64,000 nt of DNA from NCBI GenBank assembly GCA_028386065.3, contig JAKUCV010002334.1, positions 62,001-126,000 of the forward strand, given 5' to 3'. The first letter of the stretch is position 1. Each line of letters opens with the position of its first letter. Source of the stretch: Turnera subulata. Lineage: Eukaryota; Streptophyta; Magnoliopsida; Malpighiales; Passifloraceae. Positions 47,703 through 60,497 of this stretch are shown one piece after another. Made by a program: the position numbers and the translations under genes. The notes beneath the pieces are model-generated. The model had not been told where the DNA came from, did not search any database, and was given only the letters and a program-made list of their open reading frames with translations.

Positions 47703-48073
47703 ATGTCGATGAGGATTTAGTAGGATATCAAATCTTATTTGAAATCAAGAATTGTGAACGAGGTTAAGGACCAATCCGTTGCGGGCCATTCATGGATTTC
47801 CAATATTGAGGAGTAAGAAGCGGGATCTGGCCCATTCGAAGTATGAAAAACTTGGCATCATCAATATTAAAAGAATGTCCAATTTCATTGGTGCTACCGC
47901 GAAGCGAATCAGGCCGCTGATTGCCTTGCACGTTTGGCGCTTTCAGCCTGCATGGAATTCACTATCCTCCAAGAAACACCGAGAGTTCTCTTTGGTGTTT
48001 TACATGTTGATTTAAGATCTATGACTGCTATAACTTAGTTTCTTTTGGCACTCGATGTAATAAAAAAAAAAAA
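47703..48073 (+). pseudogene. LINE 3' end: RNase H C-terminus and poly(A)
   Basis: The frame at 47880 reads QFHWCYREANQAADCLARLA, the C-terminal motif of the plant LINE RNase H. About 150 bases later a poly(A) run (48062-48073) closes the element. The 5' side is truncated at or near the Ty3 relic's right repeat. Confidence 0.6.
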
Positions 48074-48914
48074 GAATGCACATTTGTCAAGTTTTTCTAT
48101 TGCCTTATAATTAAACCTCTGGTCCAATTGTGATTTAAATTCTATTCCTAACTTTTGCTGGTACTCTTTCTACAATTAATGGAACTATTAAATACTTTGA
48201 AAAAGTATGCAGTTAGACTCTCTTTACAGACATCTTCTTTCTCTAAGCATGCCTCAACCTAAACTATTTTTAATAAAAAAAACTTATGCCTATAATACAT
48301 ATTTCTAAATGCCATTTTGTTTAGAACACCATTTACCACCACTTTTTCTAAAGCGTACATGTTTGATAAATTTTCTATAAAATATAATACAGGAAGCTAA
48401 TTAGGAAATTTTACAGCCACACACAACCCTCCAGAAAATGCAAATTAATATCCATATTGGATGTAAAGTAGTCAACATATAAGAATATAAAATATTTTAA
48501 AGCGGCATATTAGAAAGGGGATTTGGAAGTTAAGAAGAGAAATTAGACTGAAAGAGCACACATAACTCGTGGAGACTTGGAAGCTGAAGAAGAGAATATA
48601 GAAAAAAAAAAGTGCTCATATATATAAGTCATATTCATGAAGAATTAGACTTTCACAAAGAGAGAAAAAAAAAAAAACAAAAAGAGAAGAGGCAGCGGAA
48701 CTTGATTTCTAAGAAGAAAGACACCATCGTGTATCTTCATGAATGACATATATATCGAGAAAAAAAAAGACTTATTTGTTTCTTTTATGAATAAATATAT
48801 ATAACTCCTGGAAACTCATAAACTTTTAATTTTTTTTTGTTCATTTATGTCAGGCCAAACAATTATGTCTGTTCATACATTTTTTATTGTTTTGAAACTT
48901 ATTCAAATACTTTT
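48074..48914. other. AT-rich intergenic
   Basis: No gene. Purine-rich blocks at 48500-48720. Confidence 0.5.
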
Positions 48915-51460
48915 TGAAACGACCCGACCCGTATTTATTGTTATTCACGGTAAACACGTGGGTCCTCATATTATTACTGAGATAACATCCAAGACATACA
49001 ATAAAGTCAAACCAATCACAAAGGTAATATAGCAAACCACACACGTCACCCGAGCATGGGGTCCATTATTACAGATAACAGTCTCAACAACAATCAGTAA
49101 TAGAAGCAGAGTGACACACAACAGCAGCGGAAGACTTGGAAATAACAATAACACACCACAATGTAAGATGCAACGGAATATGGATCCGGGTCTGGCAGAG
49201 GGTACGCCGCAGCTCGCCTGGCACGATCCTGTACTAAGAGCAAATCAATCTACGTGACCGAGTCACGTAGGCGAAGGGTGAGTCCGAAGTGCTCACCGGG
49301 TAAAATCCACAAGTAATGATCAATATACAAGAAACTAGCACAACCAAGTTGTCAAGAAAAATTATTACAACACAGAGACATAACATTAACTGAACTTATA
49401 CTCACAAATTGTCTTCTTAATAACCAATCTAATAAACTTAACCAAATTTTATTATCAGGGCCCCTATCACAAATTAAATGTTGGCCGTGCCTGGTAGCCA
49501 AACTAGCTAGTCCCAGGGTGCTCCCCGTTAAATCCAAGCACTACAATTAACCGGGCACCGCAGTTCCCGGCGGAAGTCCCGCAGTCCTTCCGAAAACAAC
49601 TCAACCGAGTCCCGTAGTCCTCGGCCGGGAGTCCCGCAGTCCTCCCTATCATATTAATCATAACACAAATCACAAGGTGACTACCATCTGGCCGTACCAA
49701 CACTTAACTGTGATTATCTAACTGTCTAGGTGATACCGTTATTATTATTACTCACTGTCATTTAAATTCTCATAACTTATCCCGAGTAGGCACTCTGCCT
49801 CTCAACTCGTCTGGATAATCTTAATCACAACACTAGTACCCTCGGTACTCATTTCATACTTATTGCACAACAACAACAACGATAATATCAACACACACAA
49901 TCCATTAACCAATCATAACCACACAATATCCACGACAAGGTATATTCAACCTAATATCAACAAACCACAACTTGGTATAACTGGCAGTATATTAATAATT
50001 ACTTATCCTCACCTTGGCCGATAAATTCTTCGGGAGTTTCGTCCATGGGTTCCAAGCCCACGTTCACGTCCTCTTCACCTAGATGTATTAACATATAATC
50101 AAATAAATGCACAACAAAATAATATGCATGTATAATTGTCTATTTCCGTAATTTTATAGTACCGTTATAATAAAGTTTATTATTTTTCCCCAATTTATAT
50201 CCTTGGTATATATATATATATATATATATAAGTAATAATAATAATAATGATTATACCACGTGCTTATTATTATTATTATTATTATTTTTTATATATATTC
50301 AGAATATGTACGCACATATATTATTTACCGTTATTGAATTCCCGTTAATTTAGTTTATTTATCTAATCCTATGTATGTATATGAAATAATGGGTCAGCCC
50401 ACAATAATTGATGCAAGCCCATGAGCAGCCCTTGGTTCAGCCCAGCACAAGGCATGGGCCAAGCATACGACCCACTCAATGACCCAACTCGCTACTCACA
50501 CAGACTCGGCCGTTGCAGTTGCGAGGCGAGGACGGCTGTTGGCGGTCGACTGCAGACAGCGGTGCGAGGCGAGGAAAATGAGCGGCGCAGCGAGGTGTGT
50601 TGTCGGGGCGGCAGTGCGAGCAAAGGAAGGCGACGGTCAGGTGAGAGCGGCAGCGAGGAGGCGCGTCTTCACTGCCCGACTCCGGCTCGGTGGCTTGCGA
50701 TGTCGCTGGCGTTGGGTGGAGTGACTGGGAGAGGCGGCACGGTAAGGAGGAGACTGGTGGTGCTCACGCTGGTGCAGTGCGGTGGTCGCGGTCGGTGGGT
50801 GCATGGTCGGCAGTGGGGAAGAAGGTAGAAGAAGAGAAGGTGGTGGTGCGTCGTTTGGTGCTGGGTTGGGCTGGTTTTTCTTCTTTTTTTTTTAATATAT
50901 AAGTACTGTATGGAAATGAAAACTGTGTAGTTTGGAAAAATGATGCAGAAAATATGGGAAGGATAGCAACAAGGTGGAAGGTGGTTCTAAGTGGAAAGCT
51001 GGTGATTAGTGTGTGCTTTAGCTTGCAGAAGAGTTATGGTTTTATAGCATGAAAAAGAGGGAACAAGTAACTTTGGCAGACAAAGAAGGAATGAGAAAAA
51101 GAAAGAAAAGGAATAAAGTTGTCTACTACCAATGAATATTTGAGCTGTTATAGTGCACACCATCACTAAAGCGGAAGAAGGAATCTGAACCAACAAAATG
51201 ACTCATGTGCCCTCCCTGCTTCTTTTGGTTTCCAAATAGACTCAGGGGCAAAATCGTCTTTTCTTATTTTCCAATCCGAAAAATTTCCAAATCATCCCGA
51301 AAGTTCCGTAAAAGTATCAGGGGTATAGAGTAAGACTCAGATTTGGAATCCGATGCTCGGTTTACCATGAAATAATTACCAAGGTTAATTTTTCACGGTA
51401 AATTACTGTGCAAAAGAATTACGGTCGCGGTAAAACATAAATTTTACTTGGGTTGTTACA
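48915..51460 (-). repeat. 3' LTR of the chromovirus, 2546 bp
   Basis: It pairs with 56207-60492. It holds TA and ATT microsatellites (about 50208-50290), a GC-rich block at 50450-50870 and, on the minus strand, TATAAAA (plus 51040-51046) as a likely promoter. The ORFs in the GC-rich block are not supported as genes. Confidence 0.9.
51040..51046 (-). promoter_or_regulatory. LTR TATA box
   Basis: TATAAAA on the minus strand, conserved in the other LTR (plus 60072-60078), upstream of the GC-rich leader-like block. Inferred Pol II promoter. Confidence 0.45.
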
Positions 51461-51471
51461 GCCTTTCCCCC

Positions 51472-54400
51472 TTAAGGAATTTCGTCCCCAAAATTCGATC
51501 CCGGTTCTTCAAAGAGATGCGGGTACTGTGTTCGCATGTGCTCTTTAACTTCCCATGTAGATTCGTTGGCTGAATGCTTGCTCCACTTGACTTTCACCGT
51601 GGGAATGTTGCGTTTCCTTAGCTGTCGTACTTCTCGTGCAAGAATCTTCTCCGGAACTTCTGTATATGTCAGATCCTCCGCCACTTCAACTTCTGTTGGT
51701 GTCACTATATGACTTGGATCTGATCGGTACTTCCTCAACATCGAGACATGGAACACGTTATGAATACGGGATAGCTCTTCAGATAATGCCAACCTGTATG
51801 CCAAAGGTCCGTCCCTTTCCACGATCTCATAAGGTCCAATGTATCTGGGGCTTAGCTTTCCTTTCTTTCCGTACCTGATTACGCCTTTCCATGGTGCAAC
51901 TCGAAGGAAAACCTTTTCACCAACTTGATACTCCAACTCCCATCGGTGTTTATCTGCATAACTCTTCTGTCTATCCTGTACGGCTCTCATGCACTGTTTA
52001 ACTGTCTGAACTTTATCAACTATTTGTTGGACCAGATCCGGACCAATGATCAACCGGAGCCCTTCTTCATCCCAGCAAACTGGACTTCTACACTTCCTTC
52101 CGTAGAGAGCTTCGAAAGGTGGCATACCAATACTAGAGTGATAGCCATTACTATATGCAAACTCCGCTAAGGATAGATACTTGTCCCAACTCCTACTAAA
52201 GTTGAGTGCACAAGCCCTGAGCATATCTTCCAGTGTCTGGATTGTCCTTTCAGACTGTCCGTTCGTCTATGGATGGAAGGTAGTGCTGAAGCTCAACTTT
52301 GTACCGAGTGCTTCTTGTAGGCTCTTCCAGAATCGAGAGGTAAACCTCGGATCTCGATCAGACACTATAGACTAGGGTATACCATACAGTCTCACGATCT
52401 CAGCAACATATTTCCCAGCCAAAGTGTCCATGGTTTCAGTTTGGCGGATAGGAAGAAATTGAGCTGTCTTGGTCAATCGGTCGACAATGACCCAAATGGC
52501 GTCATGTTTCCTTTGAGTCATCGGTAACCCTATCACGAAGTCCATCGTGATCATTTCCCACTTCCATTCTGGTATTGTGAGAGACCTCATCTTCCAGTTG
52601 GTGCTTGGTGCTCTGCTTTCACTTGTTGACAGGTGATGTATCTCGCAACGTATTCTGCTTCATCCTTCTTCATACGAGGCCACCAATAATGACTCTTCAG
52701 ATTCTGGTACATCTTGGTTCTTCTTAGATGCATAGCATACGGGGTCATATGTCCTTCTTCCAGAATCTGGCTACGTAAGTCTCCGACTTTAGGTACGCAA
52801 AGCCGTTTCTCAAACATCAATGCTCCATCTTCAGCTATGCGGAATTTATCTTCTTTTCCGCTGCGTACTCCTTCTTTTAGCTTGACAAGGTCTGAATCTC
52901 CATCTTGTAGTTCCACAATCCATCCTCTCAGGTTTGACTTGACATTCATATGTGCTAACAAGGCTCTTGTATCATCCACTGTCAAGTTGGTTCCCATCTT
53001 CCTTAACTCGACAAGTGTAGACATCGAGTAAGTAGTGGAGGCTTCTTCAGGCTGTCTCCGGCTCAAGGCATCGGCTACTATATTAGCCTTTCCAGGGTGG
53101 TACTTGATAGTACAATCATAATCATTAAGTAGCTCAACCCAATTTCTTTGTCGTAATTTAAGCTCTTTCTGAGTCATGATGTACTTGAGACTCTTGTGAT
53201 CGGTGAAGATCCGACACTTCTCTCCAAACAGGTAGTGTCTCCAAATCTTCAATGCCAGAATCATAGCTGCTATCTCCAGATCGTGTGTCGGATAGTTCTT
53301 TTCATGAGGCCTTAATTGCCTAGAGGCATATGCAATCACCCAGCCTTCTTGCATAAGGACAACTCCCAACCCATGACCTGAGGCATCACAGAACAACACA
53401 TACTCTATTCTTGGTTTGGGTACTGTTAATATTGGTGCTGTGGTTAGCTTCTTTTTCAGCTCCTCGAAGCTCTTCTAACACTCTGGACTCTAGGTGAAGG
53501 ATTGCTCTTTCCTTAACAGCTTTGTCATGGGACTGGCTATCAAGGAAAAACCTTCAATGAACCTCCGATAATATCCTGTAAGGCCAAAAAAACTCTTGAC
53601 TTCAGACACATTCTTAGGAGGCTCCCACTCAAAAACAGCTTTAACTTTGGCGGGATCTACCTTTATCCCTTCTTCGCCTACTACATGTCCGAGGAAGGAA
53701 ACTTCTCCAAGCCAAAATTCACACTTGCTGAACTTGGCATATAGTTTCTTCTCTCGTAGCCTTTGGAGTACTATCCTCAGGTGCTCCGCATGTTCTCTCC
53801 TGTCCCTTGAGTAAATGAGGATGTCATAGATGAAGACCACAACAAACTTGTCAAGGAATTCGTTCAAGACCAAGTGCATCAAACACATAAATACTACCGG
53901 TGCATTGGTTAACCCGAAGGGTACCACTGTGAACTCGAAGTGGCCATACCGAGTGCGGAATGCAGTTTTTGGTATGTCCTTCTCCGAAATCTTGATCTAG
54001 TGGTAACCCGATCGGAGATCGTTCTTGGAAAACACCGTAGCTCCTTGTAACTGGTCAAAGAGGTCATTAATACTTGGCAACGGATACTTGTTCTTTACCG
54101 TCACCTTGTTTAGTTGCCGATAATCTATACACATCCGCATACTACCATCTTTCTTGTTTACGAACAACACCGATGCACCCCATAGTGAGGTACTGGGTCT
54201 AATGGAACCCTTCTCAAGTAGATCATCCAGCTGCTTCTTCAGTTCCTGTAATTCTGTTGGTGCCATCCGATAAGGTGCCATCGAGATGGGGGTAACTTCA
54301 GGTACTAGGTTGATAGTGTACTCCACTTCTCTGTCGGGAGGCAATCCTATTAGATCTTCTGGAAATACATCGGGAAACTCCCTTACCACTAGTATATCCT

Positions 54401-54538
54401 TAGAAGTTGGATCCTGAGTTTCTTCACTTGAGACATGGGTAACAAGGCATTCGGACCATAGGGCTTCATTCTGAAATCCTGAGTTGCAAAAATGCTACAT
54501 GAGGTCGCTGCTCTCCTCACACCTGTCAAGACGATTGG
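51472..54538 (-). pseudogene. Chromovirus pol: RT, RNase H, integrase, chromodomain-like tail (damaged)
   Basis: Nearly continuous frame with in-frame stops at about 53997, 53490, 53470, 52590, 52372 and 52268. RT motifs: [29 protein letters not shown]; the catalytic box reads FIYDIL instead of FIDDIL (about 53826), so one Asp is lost. RNase [15 protein letters not shown] and [10 protein letters not shown]. Integrase: the zinc region reads [11 protein letters not shown], Tyr replacing the first Cys; the DDE residues are visible ([23 protein letters not shown]). The C-terminal VKVKWSKHSANESTWEVKE resembles a chromodomain. The longest open piece is 51472-52224. Close kin of the relic at 1-3987. 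Confidence 0.9.
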
Positions 54539-54946
54539 TTAATTCTCGGTGGTTGTCAACGTCACTTGCTTAGCTCGGCAGTCCACCATTGCTCGATACT
54601 TTGACAACCAATCCATGCCCAAGATTATATCAAATCCTCCCATGTTCATGACAACAAGTTGAGCTGGAAAGGTTTCTTTGCCGTATACTAAGGGTACAAC
54701 CTTACATACACGGTCTAACCATACTATGATACCTGCAGGTAACCTAACCCTCATCGGGCGTTCTAACTTCTCATTTCCATAATTATATTGCATGGCATAG
54801 TTCTGAGCTACAAAAGAATGTGTGGCTCCAGGATCAATTAAGGTATGTGCAACATTATCGTAAACTATAAAGGTACCTGCAATCACTTGGGCTGCATCAG
54901 GATCATCTTCTACAGTGATCACGTAGGCTCTGGGAACTGCTACACT
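54539..54946 (-). pseudogene. Chromovirus aspartic protease with altered active site
   Basis: The domain is clear (AHTLIDPGATHSFVA, GFDIILGMDWLSKY), in the same frame as gag but separated from it by a TAG at 54944-54946. The active-site triad reads Asp-Pro-Gly where the family has Asp-Ser-Gly. It ends at a stop at 54539. Confidence 0.85.
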
Positions 54947-56056
54947 CTAGTTGGCAGCAAAGTGGGCCCGAGCGGCAGAGTTTCCTCGTCCACAGCCTTG
55001 TCCGGTACCCCTAGATCCACTCAGCTCACTTGCTACCGAGGCTGGAATGGTCTGTGTTGGAGTTGGGTTCCTGGCCCTTCCAAGCTTCGGGCATGTATAG
55101 CGATAATGTCCCAACTTGCTGCATTCAAAACATCTAACTGTGGATAAAGGAGCTCTGGTACGATTATCACCTAAGGTGGTTCCAGTCCATCCTCCGGTTG
55201 AGGCTCTACGGTTGGTGTTCCATCCACGTATGGATGATGCCGACGAGTTCTGACCTCGTCCGACCATTAGTGCACTGGTTGCAGTCACAAAGTTCCTTTT
55301 GTTCTGGCTCATATGGACCGTTGCGGCTGCTTTCTTTCGGGCTTCTAGGCAAACTTCTTGCTGGTCTAACCAGGCTCCTTCGGCCTTCTGGGCATCTTTC
55401 ACCATAGCCTGGTATCCAGAATATTCCTTACACCCCATGATTGCTCTAATGTTAGGATGTAGTCCTCTCTAGAAATGCCGACATTTGGGTTCCATAGTAG
55501 ATACAAGATTTCCCACGTACATGGACAGGCGGTTAAACTTCTCCTCATATTCCGTCACAATCATGTTGTTTTATCGTAGCTCCAGGAACTCACATTGCAT
55601 GCGCTCTCGGAACTGATCAGTGATGTACTTATCCCTGAACATCTCCGTGAATTGTGTCCATGGCATCACCACAGGCTTTGGCATGTCTCGTGTGACAGAT
55701 TCCCACCAGGTGGTAGCTGTTTCCCTAAAGAGAGATGCGGCATAGTCCGCCCAGTGGTCATCTGTACATCTCAGTTTGTGGATGACTCTGGTGGTTTGGC
55801 GCAGCCACTCGTCTGCAACAAGAGGGTCTGTTGCTCCCGGGAAGTTTTCAGCTCCAAGCTTGGTTAGCTTGGTGTAAACCGGATCATCAATCGGTCCTTC
55901 GTTTTGGACAGTTTGGTTGTGGAGAATTTGCGTCATCATGTGCATCATCTCCATTGGTAACGCAGGTGGAAACCCTTGTGCTCCACCATACACTTGTTGC
56001 CCACCTCCGGCGTGAGGTGGTTGGTTAACCGACACTTGGTCTCCATCCAAGTGCAA
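54947..56056 (-). pseudogene. Chromovirus gag (capsid and CCHC knuckle), two in-frame stops
   Basis: It starts at 56056, about 150 bases after the primer site. The capsid domain shows FPGATDPLVADEWLRQTTRV, DYAASLFRETATTWWESV and TEMFRDKYI. Stops at 55571-55573 and about 55469 break the frame without shifting it. The second half carries CFECSKLGHYRYTC, a C-x2-C-x4-H-x4-C knuckle. Confidence 0.9.
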
Positions 56057-56191
56057 CTATTCAGCAGGCTGGTGTCCCTCACCCGGATCCATGTCGCGAT
56101 ACCTATATGAAGATGCATGTAACATGTTAATCATGTGGAGCGAGCTATGCACACCAAGTAAGCACAACAATCACCCAAAGACCTACAGCCC

Positions 56192-56203
56192 GCTCTGCTA
56201 CCA
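56192..56203 (-). other. Primer-binding site (tRNA-Met type)
   Basis: Minus strand TGGTAGCAGAGC, one base from the usual TGGTATCAGAGC, 3 nt downstream of the 5' LTR end. Confidence 0.85.
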
Positions 56204-58263
56204 AAATGAAACGACCCGACCCGTATTTACTGTTATTCACGGTAAACACGTGGGTCCTCATATTATTACTGAGATAACATCCAGGACATAGAGATAACAT
56301 CCAAGACATACAATAAAGTCAAACCAATCACAAGGTAATATAGCAAACCACACACGTCACCCGAGCATGGGGTCCATTATTACAGATAACAGTCTCAACA
56401 ACAATCAGTAATAGAAGTAGAGTGACACACAACAGCAGCGGAAGACTTGGAAATAACAATAACATACCACAACGTAAGATGCAGCGGAATATGGATCCGT
56501 GTCTGGCAAAGGGTACGCCACAGCTCGCGTGACACGATCCTGTACTAAGAGCAAATCAATCTACGTGACCGAGTCACGTAGGCGAGGGGTGAGTCCGAAG
56601 TGCTCACCGGGTAAAATCCACAAGTAATGATCAATATACAAGAAACTAGCACAACCAAGTTGTTAAGAACAATTATTACAACACAGAGACATAACATTAA
56701 CCGAACTTGTACTTACAAATTGTCTTCTTAACAACCAATCTAATAAACTTAACCAAATTTTAATATCAGGGCCCCTATCACAAATTAAATGTTGGCCGTG
56801 CCTGGTAGCCGAACTAGCTAGTCCCAGGGTGCTCCCCTTTAAATCCAAACACTACAATTAACCGAGCGCCGCAGTTCCCGGCGGAAGTCCCGCAGTCCTT
56901 CCTAAAAAAACTCAATCGAGTCCCATAGTCCTCGGCCGGGAGTCCCGCAGTCCTCCCTAGCATATTAATCATAACACAAATCACAAGGTGACTACCATCT
57001 GGCCGTACTAATACTTAACTGTGATTATCTAACTGTCTAGGTGATACCGTTATTATTATTACTCACTGTCATTTAAATTATCATAACTTATCCCTAGTAG
57101 GCACTCTGCCTCTCAACTTGTCTGGATAATCTTAATCACAACACTAGTACCCTCGGTACTTATTTCATACTTATTGCACAGCAACAACAACGATAATATC
57201 AACACAGTACACAATCCATTAACCAATCACAGTAACAACACAATATCCACGACAAGGTATATTCAACCTAATATCAACAAACCACAACTTAGTATAACTG
57301 GCAGTATATTAATAATTACTTATCCTCACCTTGGCTGATAAATTCCTCGGGAGTTTCACGGGTTCCAAGCCCACGTTCACGTCCTCTTCACCTAGATGTA
57401 TTAACATATAATCAAATAAATGCACAACAAAATGATATGCATGTATAATTGTTTATTTCCGTAATTTTATAGTACCGTTATAACATAGTTTATTATTTTT
57501 GCCCAATTTATATCCTTGGTATATATATATATATATATATAAGTAATAATCATAACAATGACTATACCACGTGCTTATTATTATTATTATTATTATTTTT
57601 ATATATGTATATATATTCAGAATATATACGCACGTATATTATTTTCCGTTATTGATTTTCCGTTAATTTAGTTTAATTATCTAATCCTATGTATGTATAT
57701 GAAATAATGGGTCAGCCCACAATAATTGATGCAAGCCCATGAGCAGCCCTTGGTTCAGCCCCGCACAAGGCCTGGGCCAAGCATACGGCCCACTCAATGA
57801 CCCAACTTGTAACTCACCAAGACCCGGCGGAAACTCGACCTGGCCGTTGTAGCTGCGAGGCAAGGACGACTGTTGGCGGTCGACTGCAGACGGCGGTGCG
57901 AGGCGAGGAAAGTGAGCGGCGCGGCGAGGTGTGTTGTCGGGGCGGCAGTGCGAGCAAAGGAAGGCGACGGTCAGGTGAGAGCGGTAGCGAGGAGGCGCGC
58001 CTTCACTGCCCGACTCCGGCTCGATGGCTCCGATGTCACTGGCGTTGGGTGGAGTGACTGGGCGAGGCGGCGCGGTAAGGAGGAGACTGGTGGTGCTCAC
58101 GCCGGTGCGGTGCGGTGGTCGCGGTCGGTGGGTGCGGTGGTCGGCAGTGGGGAAGAAGGTAGAAGAAGAGAAGGTGGTGGTGTGCGACGTCGTTTGGTGC
58201 TGGGTTGGGCTGGTTTCTTCTTCTTCTTTTTTTAATATATAAGTACTGTATGGAAATGAAAAC

Positions 58264-59945
58264 GGATTAAAGCGTTTTTTCGTGCCTGTGTTGGCCCTCA
58301 AAGTTGGAATTCATCCTTGTGTAGGATTTTGGCCTCTTTTCATCCCTCTATCCACCCTTTATGGCCTATTTTGATCCCTCTGACCGAACTCCGGTGAAAA
58401 TTGTTGACGTGGCAAGTTTTCCGGCGCCACGTCAACATATGTGGGACTCTCATGTCAGGTCGAGCCGACGAATCGAACAAACTCAACCCGACCGGTTCGC
58501 CAAAGGGCTTCATTACATAAAAGTTAAAAAGAATTTTACCCAACAAAAAAAGCATAAAAGATTATACTCTTCTTTTCATATAAATATTTTATTTTTCTCT
58601 TGCTTTGTTCAGAAAAATAATAACCATCATATGGCCGGCCTTTGTGGGCGAGGCTTTGGTGAGGAAAACAATTTTCATTCTTTTTTTGTCCTATTTCTCT
58701 TCTTTCTCTTTTTCCTTTTCTTTTCATATAAATATTTAATTTTTTTCATGCTTTCTTTAAAATATATAATAACCATCAGATGGCCTTTGTCTTTTTCCCT
58801 TACTTTTTTTCTTTTTACATAAGATTTTTCCTGCTTTTTATAAAAAATAATAACAACAAAAAAATTTATTAACCTCAGATCTTGTGTCAATCATGATATG
58901 CTTCCCCATCTCCATCTCCACCTCTACTTCTCCAAACCGAGGTGTAAAAGGAGGAGACCCAGATACACAATTTCCTCCACCAATCATACCACAGAAGCAG
59001 CAGCACTTGCCATCTTTTTTTTTTTCTTTTCTTGTTTTTCTTTAGCAAACCAAATCTTTATCGACAAAACCTAATCAATCCCCTTATAAAAGGTATAATA
59101 ACACAAAACAATGAGCTTATATGTTTGATATGTTTTGTGTTTGTTTTGGCTTTGAAGGAGGGTTGCAGAGACAAGTGGTATATGTGGTGGTTTGAACAGA
59201 GGTGTATGAGTTGAGGGGGTGGTGGCTACGATGGGAGGGGTGGTGGAGGAGGGGCCGACAGTAGGTGATGCGGGTCAAGGCGGAGGAAATCCGGATCAGC
59301 AGTGGTTGAAGGTAAATTCTTGTGGGGCTTGTAGCAGCAGGATGGAGAGGTCGGGGCTCCACCAACCAGTACCGATCCTTATGGCTCGGCGACTTCAATT
59401 AGCGGTGCCGGCGGCAGCTTCAATTAGTGGTACGACGAGCGTTTCGTGAGGGAAGAGAGTGAAGGTTGCAGAAGAGAATAGAAGAAGAAAGAAAGAAAAG
59501 AAAAAAAGAATAGCTGAGTGAAGAAGAAGAAGAAGAGAAGAAAAAAAAGAAGAAATAAAGAAAGAAAAGAAAAAAAAAAGAGAGGACAGGTGAAGAAGAA
59601 GAAGAGAAAAAAATAAGAGAAGAAATAAAGAAATAAAGAAGATAATAGAAAACAGGTGAAGAAAAAGAGACTTTAAATAATATTACATATTTTAGTAAAA
59701 AAAAAATAATATAGTATATTCACTTGATGGGTCAATTGGGTGAGCGAACGGTTTGGACTGATTTTTTGGGACCCATAAAGCTGATGTTTTCCGGTGCCAC
59801 GTCAGCGATTCTCGGCAGGTTCTGGCCAGAGACACTAAAACAGACCGAAAGGGTCGAACACAGGGATGAAAAAAGGCCAAAATTCTACACGAGGATGGAT
59901 TCCAACTTAGAGGCTTTACACAGGGATGAAAAAACGCTTTAATCC
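58264..59945. mobile_element. Mutator-type (MULE) non-autonomous transposon in the 5' LTR
   Basis: It begins GGATTAAAGCGTTTTTTC and ends with the inverse. Inverted similarity continues for about 100 bases on each side (GTTGGAAT, ATCC, TGTGTAG, TTTTGGCC blocks). A perfect 10-bp direct repeat AAATGAAAAC flanks it (58254-58263, 59946-59955); the other LTR has a single copy, an empty-site proof. Long TIRs and a 9-11 bp duplication are the Mutator signature. No transposase was found. The interior has T-rich and purine-rich tracts and ORFs I do not support. Confidence 0.85.
59445..59675. repeat. Polypurine tract, GAA/GAAA-rich
   Basis: About 230 bases almost entirely A and G on the plus strand, inside the Mutator-type element. 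Confidence 0.85.
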
Positions 59946-60497
59946 AAATGAAAACTGTGTGGTTTGGAAAAATGATGCAAAAAATATGGGTAGGATAGCA
60001 ACAAGGTGGAAGGTGGTTCTAAGTGGAAAGCTGGTGATTAGTGTGTGCTTCAGCTTGCAGAAGAGTTATGGTTTTATAGCATGAAAAAAAGGGAACAAGT
60101 AACTTTGGCAGACAGAGAGGGGATGGGAAAAAGAAAGAAAAGGAATAAAGTTGTCTACTACCAGGGAATATTTAAGCTGTTATAGTGTGCACCATCACTA
60201 AAGCGGAAGAAGGAATCTGAACCAACAAAATGACTCATGTGCCCTCCCTGCTTCTTTTGGTTTCCAAATAAACCCAGGGGCAAAATTGTCTTTTCTCATT
60301 TTCCAATCCGAAAAATTTCCAAATTGTCCCGGAAGTTCCGTAAAAATATCCGGGGTATGGAGTAAGACTCAGATTTGGAATTCGATGCTCGGTTTACCAT
60401 GAAATAATTACCAAGGTTAATTTTTCACGGTAAATTACTGTGCAAAAGAATTACGGTCGCGGTAAAACGTAAATTTTACCTGGGTTGTTACACTTTT

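Larger units (their letters stand above)
48915..60492 (-). mobile_element. Complete Ty3/gypsy chromovirus (Tekay-like), minus strand
   Basis: LTRs at 48915-51460 (3') and 56207-60492 (5'), both TGAAACGACCCG...GTTGTTACA on the plus strand, with a perfect target duplication CTTTT (48910-48914, 60493-60497). The primer site on the minus strand is TGGTAGCAGAGC (plus 56192-56203), close to the tRNA-Met complement; the polypurine tract is AAGGGGGAAAGGC before the 3' LTR. The interior is gag, protease, RT, RNase H, integrase and a chromodomain-like tail in order. Several stops and three lost active-site residues make it inactive. The 5' LTR is longer because it holds a Mutator-type insertion. Confidence 0.95.
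56207..60492 (-). repeat. 5' LTR of the chromovirus, 4286 bp including an insertion
   Basis: Same ends as the 3' LTR. Without the element at 58264-59945 and one target duplication it would be 2594 bp. Other differences are a 19-bp local duplication near 56272-56305, microsatellite lengths and scattered substitutions, which indicate considerable age. Confidence 0.9.

Noticed and set aside
50421..50902. Arg/Gly-rich ORFs, repeated at 57687-58301
   Set aside because: They sit in the GC-rich part of both LTRs, are open on both strands and have no domain.
58361..58890. ORFs of up to 153 codons inside the Mutator-type element
   Set aside because: T-rich low complexity; no transposase or zinc-finger motif.
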